The notes under the pieces: model-generated
The model's database searches: none
What the model saw: only the letters and a program-made list of their open reading frames with translations
Told to the model about the DNA's origin: nothing
Source: Levilactobacillus suantsaii
Lineage (GTDB): Bacteria; Bacillota; Bacilli; Lactobacillales; Lactobacillaceae
Assembly: GCF_004115745.1 (NCBI RefSeq)
Contig: NZ_QXIL01000024.1
Span: 1-33,410 of the forward strand
Direction: 5' to 3'
DNA: 33,410 bases
In this document: positions 25,305-33,302 of the stretch, piece by piece
Position numbering within the stretch: position 1 is the first letter of the stretch
Layout: every line of letters begins with the position of its first letter
Position numbers and translations under genes: made by a program

Positions 25305-27329
25305 TTAACCCTGATTTTCAATTTGTTGAATCACGTAATTGACGACTTTCAGCGAACTCAACCCATCATTAATGGCACAGAACCGTTGGTAAAAGGCCAT
25401 GAACTTTGCGTCATGACTCATATCCGGCGTCTGGAGCTTTTCACCGATTAAGGTCAACAGTTCCTTTTCGTTGTGAGCGATATCTCCCGGCAAGTCGTGC
25501 TCGTAGTCCAAGTAGAAGCCCCGCAGTTCGTCCTTGTACATGTGATAATCGTACGGGTAGAAGAGAATTGGGCGCTTCAAGTAGGCGTAGTCGAAGAACA
25601 CGGACGAGTAGTCGGTGATCAGCATGTCACTGACCAAATACAGGTCGGAGATGCTGGGATGGTTCGACAGATCGTACACGAAGTCTTCATAACCACTGAT
25701 GTCCAAGGCGTTGGAAATCAAGTAGTGCATCCGCAAGACCAGCACAGCGTCGTCACCGAAACGGGTCTTGAAGTCGTCTAAGGAGAACGGCAACTTGAAG
25801 GTGTACTTTCCCTTTTCGGCGAACTGATTATCCCGATAAGTCGGCGCGTACAAGACAACCTTCTTATCCAACGGAATCCCCATCTGTTGCTTCAACGCGA
25901 CGATATCGTAGGCACTACTGTTGATGAGTTCGTCGTTGCGCGGATAACCGACTTTTAAAATCTGATTATTGAACCCAAAGGCCGACCGGAAGATCTGCGT
26001 TGAATAATCGTTGGGCGAAATCAACGCGTCCCACCGGTTAGCTTCGCGCACAAAGTTAGCGTGGTACTTAGTGGTCGTGGTTCCCGGCATCGAGACGTTT
26101 TCGATGTCCAATCCCAGCTTCTTCAAGGGGGTTCCGTGCCAGGTCTGAATGTAGGTCACGTAACCCGGCTTCTTGACCCAAGCGGGAAAGCGGGCGTTAC
26201 TGATCCAGAAGGTCGCCTTTTCCAACGTCCGGACCCACTTGGCTGTCCGGCGAATGATGAACGGAATCCCATTTTGCTTACAGAAAGCTTTTTGCGAGCG
26301 GTCGATTGACCAAACGTACCGGAACCCCGGATAAAGCCGTTGGAACAGTTGGTAGATGGCATACGGTGAATCACTGACTTGTCGTCCACCGAAGCTTTCA
26401 AAAATCAACGTTGGTTCGTCGTAAGCCCGGTGACCGCGCTTAAAGAGCCGGCGCATGTACATCAGGTTGACCTTTTCCATCACGACACTGAAGAGGTGAG
26501 CCGCCCCACTGGCCTTACTTGGTAAGTGACCCAGGCGTTGGACCATGGTCGGCGCCGCCGTTTCTACGATGCGGATTCCGTTATTGAAGCGTTTTTCGAT
26601 GATGACTAAGCGGTGCTGACTCGTGACGGCTTGGGTGACTTGTCCGGCTAGCGATTTGCCTAAAATCACCCGTTGTTCTAACTCTTCACCGTTGACCGTC
26701 GAGCGGATAAATAATTCCTGCTTGGTATCAGAGGCCAAGTCAGTCAACGGGATAATACCACTGAATAACCCGTGCAAGCCGAGCGTCGTAATCGGCCATT
26801 CGGCACTACTGTGATCCTGCACATTTTTGAGGACTAGGCGTTGATTGTCGATCCGCCGGTTGTTTAACCGGTTCGGTCCCGTAATCTGTAGTTGGTCATC
26901 CTGCAAGTTAATCGCGGTGATGGCAAACTCATCATCGGGCTGATTGGTGTGCAGGTTGAACAAGGCCATGCCGTTGGCATCACTGTTCAGTTGATAGAAG
27001 CTGGTCAACGACAATTGGTGCCGGTCACTGAGGTATTCGCTTTCAACTTGGACTAAGCCCCGGGTGTCTTCTTGTTGTAAGTTCAAGTAGAGTTCCCAAC
27101 TAAAGTCACCCTGCTGACTCCCAGGAATCTGTAAGTCGTTAGCATCGACTTGGACTCGCACCACGCCAGAACTGACCACGGTCGTGACGGGCAGCGTCAG
27201 TGACGCCTGGGTCTGCTTCTCTAAGAAGGTGACCACCAGGTTGTCAAAGGGTTCCGGCACGTCGATCAATTCAAGTTCGAGTTCTTGTAGTTTCTTTTTA
27301 TGATGTAATCCAGATAAAATCGCACGCAC
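25305..27329 (-). CDS. tagF: CDP-glycerol glycerophosphotransferase (TagF-like teichoic acid polymerase)
   Basis: Adds glycerol phosphate units from CDP-glycerol to wall teichoic acid at the inner membrane face. The 674 residues have an N-terminal beta-rich region (about 1-270) and a C-terminal glycerophosphotransferase domain. That domain shows QTWHGTPLKKLG (H398), YAPTYRDN (494-501), RMH (about 533-535) and ITDYSSVFFDYAYLKRPI (from 571), the family's donor-binding and catalytic blocks. The start is GTG at 27329, 10 bases after AAGGAG. It follows the GtfA/TagE-N-like gene after 14 bases, so the two are one unit downstream of tagD. Primer (TagB-like) versus polymerase (TagF-like) activity cannot be told from sequence alone; the length favours TagF. 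Confidence 0.9.
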   Translation of the reverse strand: MRAILSGLHHKKKLQELELELIDVPEPFDNLVVTFLEKQTQASLTLPVTTVVSSGVVRVQVDANDLQIPGSQQGDFSWELYLNLQQEDTRGLVQVESEYLSDRHQLSLTSFYQLNSDANGMALFNLHTNQPDDEFAITAINLQDDQLQITGPNRLNNRRIDNQRLVLKNVQDHSSAEWPITTLGLHGLFSGIIPLTDLASDTKQELFIRSTVNGEELEQRVILGKSLAGQVTQAVTSQHRLVIIEKRFNNGIRIVETAAPTMVQRLGHLPSKASGAAHLFSVVMEKVNLMYMRRLFKRGHRAYDEPTLIFESFGGRQVSDSPYAIYQLFQRLYPGFRYVWSIDRSQKAFCKQNGIPFIIRRTAKWVRTLEKATFWISNARFPAWVKKPGYVTYIQTWHGTPLKKLGLDIENVSMPGTTTTKYHANFVREANRWDALISPNDYSTQIFRSAFGFNNQILKVGYPRNDELINSSAYDIVALKQQMGIPLDKKVVLYAPTYRDNQFAEKGKYTFKLPFSLDDFKTRFGDDAVLVLRMHYLISNALDISGYEDFVYDLSNHPSISDLYLVSDMLITDYSSVFFDYAYLKRPILFYPYDYHMYKDELRGFYLDYEHDLPGDIAHNEKELLTLIGEKLQTPDMSHDAKFMAFYQRFCAINDGLSSLKVVNYVIQQIENQG

Positions 27330-27343
27330 GATGGAAAAACTCC

Positions 27344-28228
27344 TTAGTAATTAAATATCAACTGACGGGGCATCCGGGGGGACAAGACGGCGTTCACCGC
27401 GAGGTCCACGTACAACCGCGTCTGGGGGGTCATCAACTGGTCTAAGACCGTTTGGTAGTAAGTAAAGACATCTCTATACCGGTTATAGGACGCGTAGACC
27501 AGCACACTGTAGTAATTTTCAGTGGTCGAAATCATTTCGGTATGGTCAACACTTTTGGCTAACGTGCGTTCCCGTTGCCGGTGTGACATGTTGTTCAACG
27601 CGGCCGCTTGCTTGGCATCACTGAATTCAGTCGCTAGCATTACGGAATCGGCCCCCAAGTTGTACACGTGTTCCACCGTTTGCTCGTGTCGTGTCAGACG
27701 TAAAATGGCTTCGCCACGTTGATTCAACAAGTAACTGGTCTGTACGACCCCATCCTGAATCTTAGCCACGCCCACCACGCGGCCGGTCAAATCGTACGTG
27801 TCCACTTGAATTAATTGGTCGTGGAGGTAATGCCGCAAGACCATGGGCGTCTGGTCGTCTAACTGGTGGAGCTCCGCACGTAAATGCCCGTGGTCCAGGT
27901 AACGCCGAATCTGGTCATGATCCGTAGTAAAGACCCGTTCGGTATAGGCCGTTAAGTCCGGTTGGTTACGTTCCTCTGCACTGAGCGCCAAGCCAGCGTC
28001 TTTGGCCGCCAGTTCCGCAATCGTCACGATGCGGACCCGGTGCACCCGCTCGTCGTTGCGCGCCAAGCGTTCGATAAACTGGCGCACCTCCCAAGCGGCG
28101 TCAAAATCCACTAGGGCCACCAACAACTTTACGGGGACGTTTTCCTGTAGGGCCGCGGTCAGTTGTCGGCTAAAATTTGGTTTATGTAACCCCTCTAACG
28201 AAGTCACGAGAAATATGATTTGCTGCAC
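27344..28228 (-). CDS. GtfA/TagE N-terminal-like protein (possible truncated glycosyltransferase)
   Basis: A 294-residue soluble protein. The first 80 residues look like a Rossmann half-domain (QQIIFLVTSLEGLHKPNFSRQL; VKLLVALVDFD). Residues about 110-190 form a beta-meander with repeated YDxxGR/NQRGEA units, as in the N-terminal domain (DUF1975) of GtfA and TagE glucosyltransferases. The C-terminal catalytic GT4 half, with its EX7E motif, is missing, and the protein ends soon after a short alpha/beta part (SVLVYASYNRYRDVF). The start is GTG with GGAGGG 7 bases before. It sits between tagD and the TagF-like gene and is probably co-transcribed with the latter. Function unknown; an accessory or chaperone-like role, as for GtfB-type partners, is only a suggestion. 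Confidence 0.65.
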   Translation of the reverse strand: MQQIIFLVTSLEGLHKPNFSRQLTAALQENVPVKLLVALVDFDAAWEVRQFIERLARNDERVHRVRIVTIAELAAKDAGLALSAEERNQPDLTAYTERVFTTDHDQIRRYLDHGHLRAELHQLDDQTPMVLRHYLHDQLIQVDTYDLTGRVVGVAKIQDGVVQTSYLLNQRGEAILRLTRHEQTVEHVYNLGADSVMLATEFSDAKQAAALNNMSHRQRERTLAKSVDHTEMISTTENYYSVLVYASYNRYRDVFTYYQTVLDQLMTPQTRLYVDLAVNAVLSPRMPRQLIFNY

Positions 28229-28260
28229 TGTTGTTCCCTCCGTTTACGCGCGTCAAGATG

Positions 28261-28291
28261 AAAAAATCCCTAGTCAGCGACTAAGGATTTT
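28261..28291 (-). terminator. Terminator after tagD, inside the teichoic acid segment
   Basis: Stem AAAATCCTTAGTC paired with GACTAGGGATTTT, loop GCT, then a U-run on the minus strand. It lies between tagD and the next gene and may reduce rather than stop readthrough, as no clear promoter is seen for the genes below. Confidence 0.8.
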
Positions 28292-28302
28292 ATGGTCATC
28301 GA

Positions 28303-28719
28303 CTACTCTTCTTCCTTCCAGGCCTCGTCATCAGCTAAGCCCAAGTCGTGCTTGATCTTGGTCGTCGAGATGCCTTCAGTCCGAGGGAGGTAGATGACTT
28401 CGCAATAATCCTTTAAGAAGTCAAACTTGCCCTTCCAGTCGTCGCCCATCACAAAAATATCGATGTCGTTGTCTTGAACGTCGTGGATCTTTTGATCCCA
28501 GCTCTTCTCGGGAATCACGCGGTCCACGTAACGAATGGCCTCAAGAATGTATTTCCGGTCTTCATAAGATGTGTAAGCCCGCTTACCCTTTTCGGCATTG
28601 AATTCGTCAGAAGACAGGCAGACCGTTAAGTCATCACCCAACGCCTTGGCACGCTTCAATAACCGAATGTGGCCCTTGTGAAGTAAGTCGAACGTTCCGT
28701 ACGTAATTACTTTTTTCAT
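28303..28719 (-). CDS. tagD: Glycerol-3-phosphate cytidylyltransferase
   Basis: Makes CDP-glycerol from CTP and glycerol-3-phosphate, the donor for TagF. The 138 residues carry the nucleotidyltransferase HxGH motif (TYGTFDLLHKGH; H14 and H17) and RTEGISTT at 113-120, the same position as in B. subtilis TagD (129 residues). The acidic tail DDEAWKEEE is extra. The ATG follows GGAG. Its promoter at 28794-28821 starts the wall teichoic acid unit, with the TagF-like gene downstream. Confidence 0.96.
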   Translation of the reverse strand: MKKVITYGTFDLLHKGHIRLLKRAKALGDDLTVCLSSDEFNAEKGKRAYTSYEDRKYILEAIRYVDRVIPEKSWDQKIHDVQDNDIDIFVMGDDWKGKFDFLKDYCEVIYLPRTEGISTTKIKHDLGLADDEAWKEEE

Positions 28720-28793
28720 GTAGACTCTCCTACTTTATCTGGTAATTTCCCGACAAGCGCCGGGGACATTATAAAAATCCAATAACAAAGTAA

Positions 28794-28821
28794 ATATTAG
28801 CATATTGAGCGGTGACGTCAA
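28794..28821 (-). promoter_or_regulatory. tagD promoter
   Basis: TTGACG (28816-28821), 16 bases, TAATAT (28794-28799) with an upstream TG (extended -10). A second possible -10, TATAAT, is at 28768-28773. Confidence 0.65.
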
Positions 28822-28840
28822 CTTTTAACCGCAAACATTA

Positions 28841-29965
28841 TTATTTCTTGAGATTCTCCTGACTTACTGGCCGCCGCTCCAACTGCCAAATACTATATAG
28901 ATACTGCACCACGGTCTTGACCACCGCGTATAACGGAATGGCCAGAATCATCCCTAACAAACCGGCAATATTACCCGCCGCCAGTAAAATAATGATGATG
29001 GTCAGCGGATGAATCTTCAGGGTCCGCCCAATGATGTTGGGGTAGACCAAGTTGCCATCGATCTGCTGAACCACGACCACCACGATGATGACGTAGAGGA
29101 CCAGGCTAGTACTGATGGTGAAAGCTACGATCAATGCCGGTAAAATTCCAATGTAAGGCCCCACGTAAGGAATCAGGTTGCACAACCCCGCAAAGACCCC
29201 GAGCAACAAGGCGTATTTCTCCCCCACTAACACGTAGCCGACTGCGGTGAAGATGCCGACAAACAGGCACTCTAGAATCTGACCACCGATGTAACGGGCA
29301 ATCGTGGCGTTCATCCGGCTCAAGAGTTCCAGCGTCTGTTCGCCGTGCTTGGCCGGTAATAGCCGCCGAATCGCCGGCATAAACTTCTCGCCATCTTTTA
29401 ACATATAAAACAGCATCACCGGCGCCGTCACGGCCGTAATGGTTACCGAAGTCACAGTGCCCACGATGGTCCCGATGCCCGTAGTCAACCCACTCATGAA
29501 GCTCTCGGCGTACTTGGCCAGCGAACTCTGCAGTTGCGTCAAATACTTCGCGACATCCACCTGCTGGAGCCACGGGTGTTGGACCGCCTGGCGGATGACG
29601 CTTTCACTGGCCTTAGCGAAGTCGGGGATGTTACCCACCAACGTGGTAATTTGCGAAACCAGCCGGGGTACCAACCAAGCGATGGCCCCCGCAAGAACGG
29701 CAGCCAGCCCCAAAAACACGATAGCGACCGCGGCGGTCCGGTTGAAGTGCAGGCGTTTGAACCGTACTCGCTCAAGCAGTTTGACGATAGGGTTCAACAA
29801 GTAAAATAAGATGCCAGAAATCAGTAACGGCGTAAAGATGGCCGATAAAAACACCCCAATCGGGGAAAACAGGAAGCTAATCTGGGTACAGACCCAAATC
29901 AACGTGGCCACCACTAATAACTCGACCGTCCAAAAGAATACACGTGATTTACTAAATTGGGGCAT
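28841..29965 (-). CDS. AI-2E family membrane transporter
   Basis: A 374-residue integral membrane protein of the AI-2E (UPF0118, YtvI/TqsA-like) family with about eight helices. Family marks are the N-terminal helix pair, a long loop (about 100-160), and the C-terminal blocks GLCNLIPYVGPYIGILPALIVA, IDGNLVYPNIIGRTLKIHPLTII and AGLLGMILAIPLYAVVKTV. Members exist as transporters for varied substrates, including sodium/proton exchange in some bacilli, so the substrate is unknown. The frame opens 58 codons earlier, but that stretch is not protein-like and overlaps the terminator at 30003-30048. The ATG at 29965 follows AAGGAG. Single gene. Confidence 0.88.
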   Translation of the reverse strand: MPQFSKSRVFFWTVELLVVATLIWVCTQISFLFSPIGVFLSAIFTPLLISGILFYLLNPIVKLLERVRFKRLHFNRTAAVAIVFLGLAAVLAGAIAWLVPRLVSQITTLVGNIPDFAKASESVIRQAVQHPWLQQVDVAKYLTQLQSSLAKYAESFMSGLTTGIGTIVGTVTSVTITAVTAPVMLFYMLKDGEKFMPAIRRLLPAKHGEQTLELLSRMNATIARYIGGQILECLFVGIFTAVGYVLVGEKYALLLGVFAGLCNLIPYVGPYIGILPALIVAFTISTSLVLYVIIVVVVVQQIDGNLVYPNIIGRTLKIHPLTIIIILLAAGNIAGLLGMILAIPLYAVVKTVVQYLYSIWQLERRPVSQENLKK

Positions 29966-30002
29966 TGCCAAGCTCTCCTTTCGGCGTCCAACTTCAGGGG
30001 TT

Positions 30003-30048
30003 GAAAAGAGGCCGGGACGGTCATTGCTAACTGTCCCGGCCCCTTTTA
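30003..30048 (-). terminator. Terminator of the DUF402 gene
   Basis: Arms AAAAGGGGCCGGGAC and GTCCCGGCCTCTTTT on the minus strand, with an inner GT/AC pairing, and T-rich ends. It lies 41 bases past the stop of the DUF402 gene. Confidence 0.85.
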
Positions 30049-30089
30049 ATGGTTCGGAAGACAACTCATACCGATCGCCACCGTCAGTC

Positions 30090-30641
30090 CTAATGGGAAC
30101 GTCGTAATAGCTCTTGATAACGTTGATACCACAAATCAACGTAGGCCTGTGAAAACGGCCCTTTTTGGTGATTGATCCAATCGACGAGCGTGAGTACGTT
30201 CGCCTTTAAGATGCGATCAGTCTCCTTACCGTAATGCCAACGTTGACTGAAGGTCTCGTATTCATCCACGTCGAGAAGTCGCTTCTCGCCGTCGGGAAAA
30301 ACCTTCACGTCCAAATCATAATCGATATACTTCAACGCCTCTTTGTCCAGGACATACGGGGAAGCTAAATTACAATAATAGAATACCCCATTGTCCCGAA
30401 TCATGGCGACGATGTTGAACCAATAATGCTTGTGAAAATAAACGATTGCGGGTTCACGAGTCACCCACCGTCGACCGTCGTCTTCGGTGACCAGAGTATG
30501 GTCGTTGACGCCGATCAAAACGTTTTCGCTTGTTTTGAGTACCATGGTGTCGCGCCAAGTTCGATGTAAACTTCCATCATGCTTGTAGCTTTTGATCGTA
30601 ATGAAGTCGCCTTCCTTAGGTCCTCTAGCTTCGCGCGTCAT
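30090..30641 (-). CDS. DUF402 protein (YgaC/nucleoside tri-diphosphate phosphatase family)
   Basis: 183 residues closely matching B. subtilis YgaC. Landmarks are [49 protein letters not shown], the acidic [14 protein letters not shown] and [16 protein letters not shown]. The S. aureus relative is a nucleoside tri-/diphosphatase whose metal is held by the Tyr/Asp/Glu-rich cluster; activity here is by family analogy. The frame opens at 30692, but the -10 box at 30694-30699 makes that impossible. The ATG at 30641 after GTAGGG leaves a 46-nt leader. Confidence 0.9.
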   Translation of the reverse strand: MTREARGPKEGDFITIKSYKHDGSLHRTWRDTMVLKTSENVLIGVNDHTLVTEDDGRRWVTREPAIVYFHKHYWFNIVAMIRDNGVFYYCNLASPYVLDKEALKYIDYDLDVKVFPDGEKRLLDVDEYETFSQRWHYGKETDRILKANVLTLVDWINHQKGPFSQAYVDLWYQRYQELLRRSH

Positions 30642-30693
30642 GTTTATAACCCTACTTTCTAAGTAACGGGTAACTTTAAAAAATTCACTCAAT

Positions 30694-30702
30694 ATTATAC
30701 CA
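30694..30702 (-). promoter_or_regulatory. Promoter of the DUF402 gene (extended -10)
   Basis: TGGTATAAT on the minus strand, a perfect extended -10, with a weak TTCATT at -35. It fixes the downstream ATG as the start. Confidence 0.72.
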
Positions 30703-30752
30703 GATTCGCCATTATTAATGAATACCTTTAGGCGATTGGACCGCGAAAGTTC

Positions 30753-30781
30753 TTGGGTTTTCGGTCGTACCCGTGTACACT
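30753..30781 (+). promoter_or_regulatory. Possible promoter of the YdeI-like gene
   Basis: TTGGGT, 17 bases, TACACT. Both boxes are weak but spacing and place (24 bases before the ATG) fit. Confidence 0.4.
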
Positions 30782-30804
30782 TAATCTAAAAAAGAGGTTA
30801 TCTC

Positions 30805-31050
30805 ATGTCAAAATTACCCTTAAGTGCCTACGAACCCCGTATCCCCGAAGTCGCCGAACTCCTCGCCGACACCCCCGACTTACACGCGTTCTTTATGGCG
30901 CTGACGCCGGGTTATCAACGCGAGTGGGCTCGGTTCATCTTTGGCGTTAAAGCCGTAGCTACCCAACAACGTCACGTAACCGTCATGCGCACGGTCTTTA
31001 GCGCCGGCTACAAGTCCAAACGGGCTTATGATAGTCGGCCGAAAGGTTAG
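30805..31050 (+). CDS. Short YdeI/OmpD-associated-like protein
   Basis: 81 residues. The segment FFMALTPGYQREWARFIFGVKAVATQQRHV resembles the C-terminal unit of YdeI/OmpD-associated proteins (LTPGxxRxYxxxIxxAKxxxTRxxRI). The full family has about 190 residues with an extra N-terminal domain; here only the C-terminal unit is present, which is common as a stand-alone small protein. The family was linked to bacteriocin protection in other bacteria, but its biochemical role is unclear. The ATG follows AGAGG. It converges on the serine hydrolase gene with a shared terminator. Confidence 0.75.
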   Translation: MSKLPLSAYEPRIPEVAELLADTPDLHAFFMALTPGYQREWARFIFGVKAVATQQRHVTVMRTVFSAGYKSKRAYDSRPKG

Positions 31051-31080
31051 TCAATCACCAAACGACATCATAACCACCTA

Positions 31081-31118
31081 AAAAGGGACCCGGAGATTCA
31101 TTTCTCCGAGTCCCTTTT
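31081..31118. terminator. Bidirectional terminator between the YdeI-like gene and the serine hydrolase
   Basis: Arms AAAAGGGACCCGGAGA and TCTCCGAGTCCCTTTT, one mismatch, with A and T runs built in, usable by both convergent genes. Confidence 0.88.
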
Positions 31119-31132
31119 GGCAACTCATCAGT

Positions 31133-32329
31133 CTATTTTCCCAATTGCCCCGCTTCCAACAGGTTCCAAATCTGAACTGCAGCAGTCTGAGCTAACTGGT
31201 TCGGCCGGTAATAATTCGTGAGGAGTACGACCCCATCTCGACCGTCCTTACTTAGCAACGCTGAGGCTTCATGCCCGTAAGCCAGGCCGTGAAGCCGGAT
31301 ATACCCCGGTTCAATGTAGGCGCCACCGCCGTAAGTCGACGCCGTCCCCGGCGTTAACAAGACGTTGACGTCGGCCTGTGGGTAGAGCTGGCCTTGCAAC
31401 ATATCTCGTTCCCCGACATATAAGTCATGGGCGGACATGTAGACCTGTCCCGTGCCAAATTGGTAATACTTCGAGGTCAACGATTCCCCGTACTGGTGCG
31501 CGTAAGTCGGCACCACGTCGTTAGCGTTGCCGTTGGTATAGCCATGAGCGTAATCGTGTTGCTGATCCATGTTGAACGTGAACCCGGTGTGGTGCAACCC
31601 GAAGGCCTGCGTGATGTTCGTGGTAAAGTACTGTCGATAACTCTGGCCGCTGACCTTTTGGATGATGCCCGCTAGTAACATGAAGTTGACTGGCGAGTAG
31701 TTCCATTGGCCAATCTTATCCGGGTCACTGACCACATTTTGTAAGATGAATTTTAGCATCTGTTTTTCGGACCGCACTCGGTTAGGGAAGGCCGTAAACG
31801 TTAATCCACTCTTCATATCCAACATATCACGTAACGTAATGGCGTCTCCCCCGTCAATCTGCGGGTAGTACTTGGCTAACTTATCACTCAACGCCAGCTT
31901 CTTTTCCGCCGCTAGCTTCATAATGAGTCCCGCCGTAAACGATTTCTGAACGGACGCCAATTGGTACTCCGTGTTCCGGCCGTTTTTTTGGTGCGTCCCG
32001 TAATTGGCGTAACCAAACCCTTTTTCATAAACGGTCTTGCCCTGCCGCACCACCAGTGCCGTCCCCACGAACCGGTTGGCCCGTAACACGGCATCGATTC
32101 GCCGGGTAGCCGCCGTATTCCGCGGCCGGGATGGGCGTTTCTTGGACGACGACTGGGCCTTGGATTGGACCTGACTCGATGACTGACTGCTACTACTACT
32201 GGTATTGACCACGGCCGGCTTGGTCTCAGCCTGGGTCTGGTTCTGATTATTCAACCAGAATACTAACCCCGCGCCTAACCCCACGGCCACTGCCAACGCT
32301 AACGCAAAAATCCCCATTTTGGCCTTCAT
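31133..32329 (-). CDS. Membrane-anchored serine hydrolase (beta-lactamase/PBP-like, class C fold)
   Basis: 398 residues. An N-terminal signal anchor (about 6-26) is followed by a Ser/Gln/Lys-rich linker (44-64) and a penicillin-binding-like serine hydrolase domain facing outwards. S126-V-Q-K129 is the SxxK motif, Y211 in NYSPVNFMLLAG takes the place of the YxN motif, and HGLAYGHEAS near the C-terminus is the third-motif candidate. Such proteins (PBP4*/EstB/FmtA-like) act as D-ala esterases, peptidases or esterases; they are seldom true beta-lactamases. The frame opens 12 codons earlier, but the ATG at 32329 follows GGGGGAG by six bases and starts the signal. Substrate unknown. Confidence 0.88.
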   Translation of the reverse strand: MKAKMGIFALALAVAVGLGAGLVFWLNNQNQTQAETKPAVVNTSSSSSQSSSQVQSKAQSSSKKRPSRPRNTAATRRIDAVLRANRFVGTALVVRQGKTVYEKGFGYANYGTHQKNGRNTEYQLASVQKSFTAGLIMKLAAEKKLALSDKLAKYYPQIDGGDAITLRDMLDMKSGLTFTAFPNRVRSEKQMLKFILQNVVSDPDKIGQWNYSPVNFMLLAGIIQKVSGQSYRQYFTTNITQAFGLHHTGFTFNMDQQHDYAHGYTNGNANDVVPTYAHQYGESLTSKYYQFGTGQVYMSAHDLYVGERDMLQGQLYPQADVNVLLTPGTASTYGGGAYIEPGYIRLHGLAYGHEASALLSKDGRDGVVLLTNYYRPNQLAQTAAVQIWNLLEAGQLGK

Positions 32330-32388
32330 TTCAGACTCCCCCTGTCCGCTTAATCCACTAAGCACTGCTTTTTGATTGATTGCTCAGC

Positions 32389-32430
32389 TGAAGCCCAACA
32401 ACGCTGGTTGTCCCCCTGGGCTTCGGTTTT
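32389..32430. terminator. Hairpin between recX and the serine hydrolase gene
   Basis: Arms GAAGCCCA and TGGGCTTC with an inner AACAAC/GTTGT pairing. The T-run is on the plus-strand side, where no gene ends; after recX (minus strand) there is no U-run, so termination of recX here is doubtful. Confidence 0.4.
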
Positions 32431-32438
32431 AAATATCG

Positions 32439-33233
32439 TTAATCCTCAGTTAGCGACGTCAACCAATGGTCAATTTCGTCCAAGCCAAACCCTTTGCGGT
32501 ACAGAGCCTGCTTGGTTTTATACCGCCGCTCGCTAGCCGCAAGGGTCCGGTACTTACGCCACAATTTTTCGCCCTGCTTGGCCAATAACGCGGCCTGCTG
32601 GTCAGCGTCCGGTTTCAACGCCAACGCGGTGACCATCGCTTGGGCCTCATCACTGGCAAATCCCCGAGTGATCAAGCCCTGGCGAATCTTCTGTTCCTGG
32701 GTGTGAAAGGCTTGTCGCTGATAGCGTTTTGCCAGTTTCTGCGCCACCGCCGTCCCCACGGCTAGTCGCTGATCAGCTGAATAAAGCTGTAATGCATCGT
32801 CGATGGGCCGTTCGAGTACCCCTTTCTGGCGCAAATGCTGACGAATCACCCGCGGTCCCTTATCGCTAGTTCGTATCATCGTCCGCACGTAACTGGCCGC
32901 ATAGTGTGCGTCATCGACCAACTTCAAATCTTCTAATCGTGCCAACGTCGCATCAATAACGGTCGGTTCAATGTCGAGATCGGCCAACTTGGTCCGGACT
33001 TCCTTCTCCGTCCGTAGCTGGTGAGACAGATAATCTAACGCGCGATTATAAGCCTTGGCCACATCATCGGCCGCGCTTAGCTGTGCTTCTAACTGCTGGT
33101 CAATCTCCATGCCCTTAAACAACCGAAACTCGACCAGCACACTCTCACTGACGGGAAACGCGTAGTGGCCGTCCACGTAAATATTGTACCGACCGGCTCG
33201 TTGCTGAGCCTGAATCATGGTAATTACCGCCAA
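32439..33233 (-). CDS. recX: Regulatory protein RecX
   Basis: Binds RecA filaments and limits recombination and strand exchange. About 264 residues, made of the three-helix RecX repeats, with the typical opening ITMIQAQQRAGRYNIYVDGHYAFPVSE shape and blocks ALDYLSHQLRTEKEVRTKL, YAASYVRT and KGPRVIRQHLRQKGV. The long form with a C-terminal extra repeat is usual in lactobacilli. There is no good ATG at the N-terminus. The TTG at 33233 lies 10 bases after AGGAG and gives the family start; a TTG at 33239 lies only 4 bases from it. TAGAAT boxes at 33258 and 33270 are possible -10s. The probable insertion sequence ends only about 70 bases upstream. Confidence 0.9.
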   Translation of the reverse strand: MAVITMIQAQQRAGRYNIYVDGHYAFPVSESVLVEFRLFKGMEIDQQLEAQLSAADDVAKAYNRALDYLSHQLRTEKEVRTKLADLDIEPTVIDATLARLEDLKLVDDAHYAASYVRTMIRTSDKGPRVIRQHLRQKGVLERPIDDALQLYSADQRLAVGTAVAQKLAKRYQRQAFHTQEQKIRQGLITRGFASDEAQAMVTALALKPDADQQAALLAKQGEKLWRKYRTLAASERRYKTKQALYRKGFGLDEIDHWLTSLTED

Positions 33234-33302
33234 ATCCAAGTCACTCCTATCTCACTAATTCTAGCCCCCATTCTAACAGGTCTGCGGTTTTCTGGGGGAC
33301 GA

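Noticed and set aside
29966-30139. N-terminal extension of the AI-2E transporter
   Set aside because: The 58 extra codons run through the terminator at 30003-30048 and end just before a good ribosome site and ATG.
31133-32329. True beta-lactamase (resistance gene)
   Set aside because: The SxxK motif is present, but the second motif is YSP rather than YxN and the third motif is not KTG; the family in lactobacilli is mostly wall or ester hydrolases.
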